NCBI GenBank assembly: GCA_029449235.1
Contig: JANATG010000010.1
Coordinates: 992,001-1,056,000 of the forward strand
DNA: 64,000 bases
From: Linnemannia schmuckeri
Lineage: Eukaryota > Mortierellomycota > Mortierellomycetes > Mortierellales > Mortierellaceae
Direction of reading: 5' to 3'
The notes beneath the pieces were generated by a model, which made no database searches, was not told the origin of the DNA, and saw nothing but the letters and a program-made list of their open reading frames with translations. Below are positions 46,290 through 56,837 of this stretch, piece after piece (within the stretch, counting starts at the first letter, position 1; each line of letters starts with the position of its first letter). Position numbers and translations under genes: made by a program.

Positions 46290-49200
46290 ATGAGCGAATC
46301 AACTTCCACCGACTCTTTTACTTCTTCGACCACCACCACCTCCTCCTCCACCGCCTCAGAAACTATAACCTCCAGCATTATTTCTTCAATCACGTCAAGT
46401 TTCACAGCAACAACAACATCCTCGTACGTCCTCCCAACGTCAACACCAACATCAACATCATACCCAGAAACATCCGTGGATGGAGTCTATCTAGGCTATC
46501 CAGATCCTTACAGGAACCCACGCCTGCTCTGCGACTGGACGCGGACAGCGACCGATTGCAGGGATGCGGATTTTACAAAGTATATGCTGATTGTCTCGTC
46601 GGTCGCCCATCTCCTTGTGGCTTTGTATGGTCTCTGGTTGCTCGCTTACCGGAACAGAGGATTTAACAAGAAGATTATCACTGAGCTATTTACCTATGTC
46701 GGCACTGGTCTCCGGCCCAAACCTGTAAGAGAAGTGGAAGTTTGGAAAATGTTCAATGCGAACAAATAGGTCGAGTAGATGAAATTAACGCGTCGGTTCT
46801 CGATTAATCGCGAATAGATGGACTGCATCATCTTTTTCACTTCGATTGCCTGCGTAGTCAAGGTGGCAGCGAACCTCCCTCTTGTCTTTGGTGCGCTGGT
46901 TGACCACATGTGGCTCCGTATCGCCATCGAGCAGCTCTACTGGTAAGAATGCGTACCTGTTGACTAGAAAAGTTACCATCCACGTTTATTTCTTGCACAA
47001 TCTTCTAACTATCGCTGTTCAATTGTCGAGTATAGGATTTTCGTCGCGTTCGCGTTCTCGGCTTACTTTGTTGGTTTGCTGTATGCCATGCCCGTGACAA
47101 CTCGCGAGGGCATCTTTGCAGTCTATCAACCTGAGGTCGCCTTCGGCGCCATTCCTTTACCTCCTATCCACGTCCTGACACCCACAACAGTCCAAAAGAA
47201 CTTTATTCTGGCCATGGGTCTCATCTACCCAACGGTGTTTGGCGCCGGTCTCGGTATTGCCTCTGGAGTATTGCACGACAAGGGCTATGAGGAAGCCTCC
47301 AAGGTCTTGCTCTACTTGCAGTACTCCAACTGGGTCTTGATCCTCTGGGCAATGGCGGTGATGTTCTTCTACTATGGACTCAAATACACCTTCATCCTTC
47401 GGGCCAACATTATCATTGCCGAAGCTGCTCTCAAGGCCCCACGTGCAGCTTTCGGAATCGGTAACCTCAAGTCCCGATCACCCGCCCGGTTCTTGTTCAT
47501 CCAACTTCAAATCACTGGTTTTGGCGGGTGTGCGGTCACTGTCCTGGCTGGGTCGCTCTGCATGATCTGGGTCATCTTTCGTGATCGTATTTTGGAGATG
47601 CAGGAGGACCGGTGGCCTCATGTAATGGCTGTCTTCTGGACGTGCGCCATTGCCCTGGCCTTCTTTGTATGCATGACTTTGATTGCTGCCCAGTCGATCC
47701 GAAGCCGGAGACGGAACCTGAACGAGCCCTCGACAACGACTCTCTCGCACTCCGGACCTTCGAATGGACAAAAGAGCTCGAGCAACAAAAACTCCAAGCA
47801 AGGGGTACAGCAGGGCGGAGTTCACGGATCAGATCCAGAGGCAAGATTGACACAGCAGTATAGCTACGATGATCAAAGCACTGTTGACTCTGAGAAACAT
47901 TCTTTGGAGCGCCTTGATCGGTACATTGGCAACCAGGATGACCTGGAGAGAGCCGCCGCCGTTGCCTCGGTTGCTGCCATGGCCCATCTCTCGGAGAGTA
48001 TGGATCGTGAAGGTAACAACGGAGCAACCCCTCGCAATGGACCTACTACTCCGGCTAGTCGATCCTTGGCTATTCAGATCAACAGCGGCAACGCTTCTAC
48101 CAATATCAATGGTCATAGCAACATCCGCGAATCCGTGTTTGGAGGACGAACTGCCAGGGAAGAGACTACTGGCCCAACTTCGCCCTCGCATGGTTTCACT
48201 CTGCCTTCATTCCCTCTGGTTGCCATGCGCTCGGGATCTCGCAACAGTGTCCAGCCAAGACCCTCGACTAGCAGTTCTACTAATCACACCTCCTCCGGTA
48301 ACCACACGGCTTCTACCACATCCTCTCGTTTCTCGCTGGGCTCCATCAAGCGTGCTTCTCTCATCAGTGCTCACGGTCAACAGCAGCAGCAGCAGCAGCA
48401 GCCTACGCCACTATCTCCTACCAGCCCCACCTACCCCACGAGTCCTACTTACAGCCCTAACCTGCACCTGTCTCTTCAGCAGCAGACTCAACAGCAGTTG
48501 CAGCAGTTGCAGTTGCAACAGGATCAGAGTGGTCAGGGACGTAATACAATGCAGCGGATACAGGTCAAGGCAGGTGGTGGTGCTTTCCAGCCCATCCCTG
48601 AGCAGTACAGCCCAGAAAGCAGCTACGGCGGCGATCTCTTGTATACCGATGCCTTGCGACTTCAACAACAACAACAGCAATCACCACCGCCACAATCGAC
48701 CACCTCGCCAAGGATATCAGCCCAGCGCGGCAAGTCGGGTTCCTCGTCAGCCAAGACCCAGCCTTCTCCTAACATGGGACCTTTGCCCAACAACAGCAAC
48801 AGCAATACGCGTTACGAGTACCCAGGACCAAATCGACCCATCAGCCCTCCTCCAAGAGTGTCAACCTCGTCTGCTAGGAGTTACGGCAATAATAACAACC
48901 AGTTCCAGGATCCTGACATACAGCTTCAACAGCAGCACCCCTTCCACCAGGTCGCCTACACTGGTCTCTCGCCCCCTCCCCGATCGACACCCCTGACTCT
49001 GCCTCTGGGACCATCCAGTCCATCTAGCCCTACTCCTACAAGCCCCATCCGTCGAAACGGTCCCGGTTTGCCTGCAGTCGGCCCCTCATCTGTGTTCACC
49101 AACTCTCAGCCAAGCTCTCCGCCCTTGACACCTGCCTCGCCTCCATTCGCTGCAACAAGACCCCACGAGCACCACTCGCCCTCCCTCCGCGGTCGTGTCT

Positions 49201-49718
49201 TGGAGTCCACAGCGGCACCTGTTGCTCCCGCTTCACCCTCAACCTTCCCAGTGGGCTACAACACCGACGATCAGCAGGTTCCTAAAGTCGGTGGCGCCGT
49301 GAGACGGTCGACCCATAGCACCAAATCTGCCAAAGATTCCGGGGTTCCTGCTGCTTTGGCTGCCGCCCCACCCATGTCTCCTACCTTGCTGGCCTCTCGC
49401 GGTCCTGGTGGTGGTTACCAGAGCCAGCAGCGCCCCACTGAGCACTCTACAAGCACCTCTGGTCCCATGTCTCCTCCTACCTCTGTCCCTGCACCAGTCG
49501 CCCAGCAGCCTATAAAGTCGTTGAGACAGCAGAGCTCCAAGTTCCAACAAGCACTCGTACCCGTACCAGTGCCTTCATCGGGTGGTGGGGGAGCATACCA
49601 CCATCACGGACACTATAATCACGGTGATAAGTATAACGAGGACGATCGGGATGTGGACGGTATGAGCATCGACTCTGCCGGCGACGATTCCTGGCCCATG
49701 CCTCCCTCCTTCAAGTAG
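46290..49718 (+). CDS. Seven-transmembrane protein with long low-complexity tail (GPCR-like topology)
   Basis: Plasma-membrane-type protein of 1080 residues from three exons: 46290-46724, 46818-46942 and 47036-49718. About 95 Ser/Thr-rich residues, with no signal peptide visible, precede seven hydrophobic segments: about 98-120, 147-171, 177-205, 243-266, 277-302, 343-367 and 383-405. Residues 406-1080 form a hydrophilic tail rich in Ser, Pro and Gln, with a run of eight Gln near 47-48% of the coding length (48379-48402) and SPTSPTYPTSPTYSP. An extracellular Ser/Thr N-terminus, seven helices and a long cytosolic tail suit a G-protein-coupled receptor. I recognise no family motif, so the receptor role is inference. 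Start is the first ATG after the leader, in the sequence ACCATGAGCG. Confidence 0.85.
48379..48402 (+). repeat. CAA(CAG)7 coding run
   Basis: CAA followed by seven CAG codons, eight Gln in the tail of the 7TM protein. More CAG/CAA clusters follow at 48476-48520 and 48661-48680. Confidence 0.85.
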
Positions 49719-50138
49719 TTTATCATTAACAAAATATCATTTCTACTCCCCTTTTCCAAAAAAACAAAATAAACAAAAAAACAACACGTCTAATTCTTAA
49801 TCGTAATATCATAACCACGTCTCCATGACAGCGACTTTGTTCGTCCTTTTTCTCGCCTTTAAATCTTCTCCCTTATTAGCCTCAGTATGTCGCTTTGAGG
49901 AGTAGATACTGTCTGCATACTTTGATTGAAACTTCAGATCTTGAAGTATGACTTTTTCCATATGCCGCGTACCAATTGCTCTCAATGTCCCTCTCTCCGA
50001 GGTCCAATATATAGGTACTAGTGAAAAATGCGGTTTTGTTTAATATGCTGAAATGACTCTCCTGTATGTCTCCTTCAAAAATCCTGTAATGTGCATGCTG
50101 CATTCTGCACTGCTCATTTTTTTTCCTTAGTAGATCCT
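49719..50138. other. Convergent 3' region between 7TM gene and RPA12
   Basis: 420 bp between two converging genes. AT-rich with AAATAAAC at 49766-49775. An open minus frame at 49882-50103 could look like a longer Rpa12 end, but the short family-like terminus at 50163-50139 fits far better. Confidence 0.6.
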
Positions 50139-51183
50139 TTAACTGTTGAGCTTTGTCTTGTAACTATTGTCAATGAGCAAATGGAGAAAGTTTCCAGCTT
50201 AATATCTATTTCTTTCAAAAGACATAACAAAGACGAGAATCCAACAAAAACAATACGCTCGAGAAGAAGACGAGATAGAAAGGGAACAACGTACGCGCAC
50301 TTAGGACATGTGTAGAAGACAGTTTGACCTTCATCAGCCGAACGAAGCTGCATTGTGTGGTATTCCATCTCGGGATTGCCGCACTTTGGACAAGGCTCCT
50401 TGACCTATATTCACACACCATCGAAAAATGTAAAAACAAAAATATTTGTCAGTTAACGGGTCATAAAAATGACACAGACAAGTGACAATAGTTGGATCGG
50501 AAGTTCCTGAGGAGTTCTCTTCGTTCCATGCTCCTATTCCCTCTTTCCCATTTCTTCCTTTCTTGCTCTATTTTGTTGTCTTGGATCGTTCCTTACCAAG
50601 GCGGCGGCGGCATCCTTGATATCGCTCTGGACATCATCGCGCTTATTCCTGAGTGCTGAGGGGAATGCTCCTGGTTTGCTGCTTGTCACGACCTCGAACG
50701 CCTCAAAGTCTAATATAGCGGCACATAAAAAAAAATCAAGAAAAAATGAGTGTAAATACTTCAGTGGATCCTCTTGAGTCTTTCTGGGTCAACAAACTGT
50801 CAATTGATCGTATCCTGGTCCGCACTGATTAGATCGAGGGAGAAGCGACTGAAGGAGCCGGTATGAAGTGCGAACGGTGAAAGTAAAAACAAAAAAATTC
50901 AGTGGTGCACGCTTTCGTACCAATGCTCTGGTGGGTGTAGCTGCAGAGGTTGCAGACGATAAGGTCATCCTCGCCGGGGATATCGAGCAAGTTTCCGCAC
51001 TCGGGGCAGAAAATAAGCGAGCCGACCTATAGTTGAAGGGGAAGAGATCACACTTAAGCTTTAGTAAAGTTATAATGACATCCACATGACTTTTCCTTGA
51101 GACAGTAGTGTGAGTTCCATGAGTGTGTCCATTGTAAAGGTCCTTACGGTGTCGGGCTTGAGTGATGGCGTTGACTTGGACAT
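50139..51183 (-). CDS. RPA12: RNA polymerase I subunit Rpa12
   Basis: Small zinc-binding subunit of RNA polymerase I that supports RNA cleavage and termination of rRNA synthesis. Five exons, 51183-51148, 51026-50921, 50709-50597, 50404-50295 and 50163-50139, give 129 residues, close to the yeast 125. The N-terminal zinc ribbon uses Cys19/22 (CPEC) and Cys37/40 (CNLC). The C-terminal TFIIS-type ribbon uses Cys90/93 (CPKC) and Cys118/121 (CPKC), with the acidic hairpin QLRSADEG (Asp109, Glu110). VGSLIFCPECGNLL and KPGAFPSALR are diagnostic for Pol I rather than Rpb9 or Rpc11. The last exon is only 25 nt, coding AYKTKLNS and the stop; it was chosen by phase and likeness to the family end. It shares a 271-bp divergent promoter with ClpP. 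Confidence 0.92.
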
Positions 51184-51454
51184 TATTATATGTAGGTTTG
51201 TTGTAAGTAAAGTTGTTAATGCTGAACGAGAGAAAAAAAAAGTGATGCTTTCTTTTAAAAGCCCAAAACAATACAACACAAAACGCTTCATTTTACGAGT
51301 CACAAAAACGTGACTTCCGATCTCTTGCCCGCGACCTTCCAAAGACGCGCGGGCTTTCCTTTCAGAAAGCTCATTACATCTTCATCTTCGTCTTCCTTTC
51401 ATTCCACCTCTCCACCTCTCCTCATCTTTGCAACCCACCAACAAAAACTACCAA
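51184..51454. promoter_or_regulatory. Bidirectional promoter, RPA12 / ClpP
   Basis: 271 bp between two start codons pointing away from each other, so both promoters must lie in or overlap it. No strong TATA box is evident. A pyrimidine-rich stretch runs up to the ClpP start. Confidence 0.7.
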
Positions 51455-52946
51455 ATGTCACGCGCAGCACAACTCAGTACATTCATAAAGTCGGCCACCT
51501 CAATGCTGTCCCCAAGAGTCCGCCACCTCACCCTGTCAGCGCTCCAGAGTTCCGCCTATCAACAAGGCGGCTTCCGCGCTCAGTACGGAGGAGCAACACA
51601 CACTACAACTTCAAGTGTCGCGAACATCTTTTCTGACTGGTCTCAGGAACCCACTGCCCAGACTCTGGTTCCCTTTGTCGTTGAGCAATCTGTAATTGTG
51701 TCCTTCATACCGCTACAGCCAGATCATCGGTAGAAAAGAGATACCCGCCCAATTACTCACTCTTGCGCACCTCACTCCTACTCACAAACACTGCCTAGGC
51801 TCGCGGAGAACGTTCCTACGATATCTATTCACGTCTTCTCAAGGAGCGCATTATCTGTCTAAACGGCGCTGTAAGTTCCTTTGATATGTTGTTAGTTCCC
51901 TGTAGGGGGTTATCGCCTATCTCGTCAGGCATCACCCGATTGTGTATTCACAACTAACACTACTGCTTTTGCTATGTAACATCCCTAGGTGCACGATCAT
52001 TCAGCAGCATTAGTGGTCGCACAACTGTTATTCTTAGAATCAGAGAACCCAGAGAAGCCCATCAGTCTCTACATCAACAGTCCTGGAGGAAGCGTTACTG
52101 CAGGAATGGCCATCTACGATACAGTACGTTTTTATACCATCGTTTTTGTTTTTCTCATCTTTTGTCCGCGCTAGTGAGCATTTTGAGGTATTAATTAATA
52201 GTAAGGTGGAACAGTGACTAACCTTTGTGCACTTTTATGCTCTGTAACTCATCATTAGATGCAGGTAAAAAAGATTCAGTAACGGGACCGACAGTATGGG
52301 CAACAGGATGTTAACGGTCATTGGGCGTATTTGACAGGGGAAAGGCGGAGCTTCGAATATCTGTTTAAGTCACTAATAATTTCGCCTTTTTTTTTGTTTT
52401 TGAAACTGGAACTCACGGACAACCATTACCACCATCAACTTCAACCGCCAACCGACAATAGTACATCCAATCGCCTGTATCGACATTGTGCAACGGACAA
52501 GCATGCTCCATGGGATCATTGCTCTTGGCAGCAGGAGAACCAGGAAAGCGGTATGCTCTCCCCAACGCCAGCATCATGATGCACCAGCCCAGCGGCGGCG
52601 CCAGCGGACAGGCTAGTGATATCGCCATCCATGCACGCGAAATCTTGCGTGTCCGTGAGCGACTCAACCGTATCTACCAGAAACACTGCAACGTCAAAGA
52701 CCTCGAAGCCATTGGTAATAGGGAAAGCAAGAAAATACTTCGGTCTTTGTTTGTCGTTGATTGCAATGTACTGTGTATGAATCTCGTCACCTTTTTTTGT
52801 TTTTTAACCTGTCATTATTTGAATATTTAGAGAGGGCGGTGGAGAGAGACCACTTTATGGATGCAGAAGAGGCACTCAAGTTTGGATTGATCGACAAGAT
52901 TCTCGAGAAGCGACCCTCTTCCATCGGCATAAGCGGTAGCAATTAA
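51455..52946 (+). CDS. CLPP: Mitochondrial ATP-dependent protease proteolytic subunit ClpP
   Basis: Serine protease subunit of the ClpXP complex, acting in the mitochondrial matrix. Six exons, 51455-51691, 51799-51870, 51989-52123, 52259-52264, 52462-52714 and 52831-52946, give 272 residues. The first 55 residues are rich in Ser, Ala and Arg and lack acidic residues, fitting a mitochondrial presequence. LVPFVVEQSARGERSYDIYS is a classic ClpP start. The triad is Ser166 (QACSMGS), His191 (IMMHQPSGG) and Asp241 (VERDHF). The fourth exon is just six bases, ATGCAG, coding Met149-Gln150 of the conserved IYDTMQYI. Without it the motif would lose two residues while staying in frame. Many ascomycete yeasts lack ClpP. 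Confidence 0.93.
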
Positions 52947-53507
52947 ACCCTATATTCCATTTTCCTTAACGAATACCCTCTTGCAGGTTTTCAGGCCGAT
53001 GGAAGAATAAAGTCACCAAGCTACACTCATGTACAGTAATGGAAATAGCAGAAACGAAAACGATACGATGGTTGATGGTTCGTTTATTGAGAATTGGAAA
53101 AAGGTTTAGGATTTTTTTTGGTGTTGTTGTTCTGTGTACCCTATAGTCCGCCATGAAAAAAAAGAAATGCTCCAAAGACGCCATAAAAGAAAAGAGTGGA
53201 AGAAAAAAAGATTGTACAAGTGTAGAAGGTGAAAAGAGGAAGATACCAGCGATTTTTTTAGGATGTGGTGTAAAGGTGCATGCAGAGGATAAAAATGAAC
53301 CATTTTAACAGGCGGCCTTGTAAACGATGTATGAGTAGAGAGGAGTCGTTCATGTGTGTGTAGAAAAAAAAGTCTGAAGATCATCATCAAAGGAAAGGAT
53401 GGGAGTGAAAAAATGTACAAAAGGAATCAACACTTCTAGGAACATCCGGGAGTATCTGCGCTGGCTTTCATCTTTTCTGGAAAAGAAATTTCTTTTTCAT
53501 GCATGGT
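52947..53507. other. Convergent 3' region between ClpP and PSP1-domain genes
   Basis: 561 bp with converging genes on either side. It is AT-rich, with A-tracts at 53203-53209. No gene seen. Confidence 0.6.
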
Positions 53508-56500
53508 TTACATGAGTTGGTGAGGCGGCTGGAGTGGATGATGGCGATCATAGAACGAGCCCTGCGAGGATTCATTGTTCATAGGGCTGCGGTCCTGCTG
53601 GAAGCTGCTGTTGTTGTAGAACGCCTGGGGCTGACCAGAAAAGTAGTGGGTCTGCATCTGCGTCATCAGTTCCTCCAATTGAACAGGGTGAGGATGGTAG
53701 CCGATAGGAAAGTGCATCGTATGTAGCTGCAGCTGCTGCTGTGAGTGATGTCCCTGATGGCGCTGCTGAGGGTGCTGCTGGAAGGGTTGCTGCTGCACTG
53801 TGGGCGACGAGAGGTAGTTGTATGCAGACTGGTAGGCCGAAGTTGAAGTCTGCAGGGGCAGAGGGGAAGCAGGTGATGCCGACGGCGGAGTGAGATCACG
53901 AGGAGGGCTCGACTGTCCAGAAGCCTGCAAAGGGCTCATGGGTGCGGCAGACGACGACATGGTAGGGTTCACAGCATACATCCAAATGCGTGTCTTATAT
54001 ATTTTGAACAGGTCGCGGACCAATTCTCGGAAATCGATGCGATGATCGGCATGAAAGTAGAACGTCAACTTGCGTCGATCCCTAATTTGAAGCATCGCCA
54101 CAAACAACAACATAGCGCACAAACCGCATCAGTCTTTCACCGAGTTGATCTCCCATCATACATATACAAGAGCAAACACATTCATCTGTTAGACATACCA
54201 TTGGAACTCAGCATCAACAACCTCCATAGGAAGCTTCTTCTGTCGGACCTTGGTCTGGCAGACCAGCATGGCCTTGACCTCATCCTGGTTCTTGGTCACG
54301 AGCTGAGTGATCTCAGATGTATGCGCTAGCCGAAAGATACGCTTGGGATGAATCTCCTTGGGTGCACGCGCACCGTCCTGCTGAGATGCAATCACAGCTG
54401 CCTCGGCGTGCTGTCTCTGAAGATCCTGAATGTTCTGAGGGGTAATCGAGTCGTTGGTAATCTTGCCCAAGTCCTTTCCACGATCCGCCTCCACCATCAC
54501 CAAATCGCCTCGCTTCAACGACAGGCCACTGTTGTCCGCCACATAGAAGAGGTCGTTACGTCCCGCCTTGAATTCGACAACGTAGAGCGACCCGTGGTGA
54601 GAAAGCTGGCTCAAGGTCAGGCCCTTTCCAAGATGATGGGAGTTGTTGGATTGACCGCCCTGGTAACCGTCGTGCTCATATTCCTCCTTCAAATCCCAGG
54701 TGTGGCTTTCGTCGTTTCCATCAGAGGTCAAAGACTCGAGTGATGAGGCAAGATTGAAATGCGCTGCACTGGGTCGAACGTAAGGTCCAGAGTGCCCGGC
54801 ATCCGAATGTCGACGCTGCTGAGGGCTGTAATCACCATCGGAGTAATGTCTAGACGAAGAAAAAGAGGAAGCAACATTGTCATATGAGTATCAGTTGTTT
54901 GTCTCTAGACAGCCGACATCCAATAAACATGTCGGAACTCGAAACCTAGGACGGAGTTTTCATTATTGCAATTTTCACCAGAAGCATCAGTTGACACGCG
55001 CTTTGAGAAATACAAATGTCGGTGCATACCTTCCGTTGTAACCACTGAGGACTGAGGACCCACCAAAGTGCTCGTTCTCCAAGAAACGGTCATAGTTTTG
55101 GAATCCCGAGGAAGGAGCCAAGGAGAATCGACGCAAAGGACGTTGGCGCTCGACTCGCTCTCTTTCCTCTATGGGGTGAGAGGGGGAGACATAGGCATCA
55201 GAAGATTCCCAGATGGGCGAGACATAATTACTGGACGTGACCGCTCGACGGTGGACTGGGGGCGCAATCGAGGGTCGTCCTTGGTCCATGACATGATGAG
55301 AGACACTAGGCCAAGTCGAACCAGCCGAATACTTGCGTGTGCGAAAAGAAGGTTGCTCTTGATGCTGAGGAAATCCTATTGCGCTAGACGACGATCCTGA
55401 GTACGAAGACGACAGGAATGAATCCGAGGGCTCCTCGGGCGAGAAGAATGCGTTCGACAAACCTCCGTAGCTCTTGCCAGACAGACCAAAAGTGGCCGAA
55501 GTCGAGTAACTCCTAGTTCGGCTCGTACGGGGTTCAAAGCTCTCTTCGAATTCTTCTTCCATGGTTGGGAGGGGTGCTCTGAAAGGGTTGATGGATTCTT
55601 GTTCCTCCTGAGTGGCGAAATCACTGTTGCTAAAATTGTTGCGTTGATGATTCTGCTGTTGCAAGTTGTTATTATTGTTGCTGAAGCCTCCAGCTGTGAA
55701 TCCAAGGGGCTCTGACAGCGAAAGGCTTCTCGAGGGGCGATAGTGGTTGGGCACAAATGGATCTGCATTGAGAGCAGAGGAAATGGGGAAGAAGTTGTCT
55801 CCCTTTCCAGAGGCATTGTCATTGCCACTGTGAATCGTCATCTCGCCAAGACCTGCTGCAAGGGAAACAGCTGGGTCACTCGACTCCTGGGTTTCCATGC
55901 GGCCATTCCAGATAAACGACGACATACTCAGGGGAGACTCCAGTCCTCCTACCCTACCACTTTTTCGGCCTTGATGGTTACTGTGGTCGTTTGGTCCAAA
56001 GGAAAGGCCCTGAGTAGGTCGAGAGCCCTTCGACAGTCCGGCACTGGGTGTTGTCTTGGTGTGGAGTGGGGAGACAGGTTCACCCAAGAACTCATCCAGA
56101 CGAGAGGACGACGACGTAGAGGCGAAAGTACCGCTGGGCAAGGCTTGGCTGGTAGGACAGGGCGTGTTTGGTGTTTGGGCCAGGGTGGTTGTGGGAGGCA
56201 AGAGCGGAGTCGAAGTTGGTTCAGAGGGTGAGAAAGGGTCGTGTGGGAAGGAAGAGGAGTGATTGTGAGCAGCGGGAAGAGCAGCAAGGGGGTGATGCTG
56301 GTGAGCATATGCTTGAGCGTGAGAGTATGCTCCTGCCGACGACGACAAGGACGATAGTGGCGCCGAGGAGGACGATGGGGGCAACGACGAGACGACGGAG
56401 GACTGAGAGTTCTCACGCGGAACAACCACTTTTGCTGCAGCAGCAGGAGAAGCTTGAGTTTGATCGTGAGTAGTATTGACTGATTCATGTCTGTCGGTTG

Positions 56501-56837
56501 TTTTCAAGAGGTGGTCCGAGGCTGATGATGTTTTGTGGTCGTGAATACCCTTGCAGGTGCTGTTGTTGTTAGACGCATGTGCAACTGTTGCTGTGTTGAT
56601 ATTGTTCATCCTATTGTTGTTGCTGTCCGTTGTTCCTCGCTGTTGGTGTGGCTGGTCAGCAGTGGGCGAAAGAAGGCGACGAGGGGGACTGCCTACAACC
56701 TTCCAGGTTGAGTCTGCTGAGGTGGGTGATGTAGGCGAGACTGGCGTGTGAGAGTGGCGAGCATGTTGGTGGATGGGGTAGGGCAGGGCGATGGAAGGGG
56801 TGACCATGCCGGACGACGACGAGTGGTTGCCGTCCAT
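53508..56837 (-). CDS. PSP1-domain protein
   Basis: Protein with a PSP1 C-terminal domain, named after a yeast suppressor of DNA polymerase alpha mutations; its biochemical role is unclear. Three exons, 56837-55030, 54849-54199 and 54081-53508, give 1010 residues. The first 600 are disordered, Ser/Pro/His/Asn-rich, with STWKVVGSPPRRLLSP near residue 45. The domain begins with LYVVEFKAGRNDLFYVAD (about 690) and LKRGDLVMVEADRGKDLG. It ends with KLTFYFHADHRIDFRELV and FKIYKTRIWM (about 852), which are the strongest family signatures. The last 150 residues are Gln/His/Pro-rich. The start is the ATG at 56837; the sequence upstream is purine-rich leader on the plus strand. The domain call is strong; function is not inferred beyond it. 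Confidence 0.88.
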
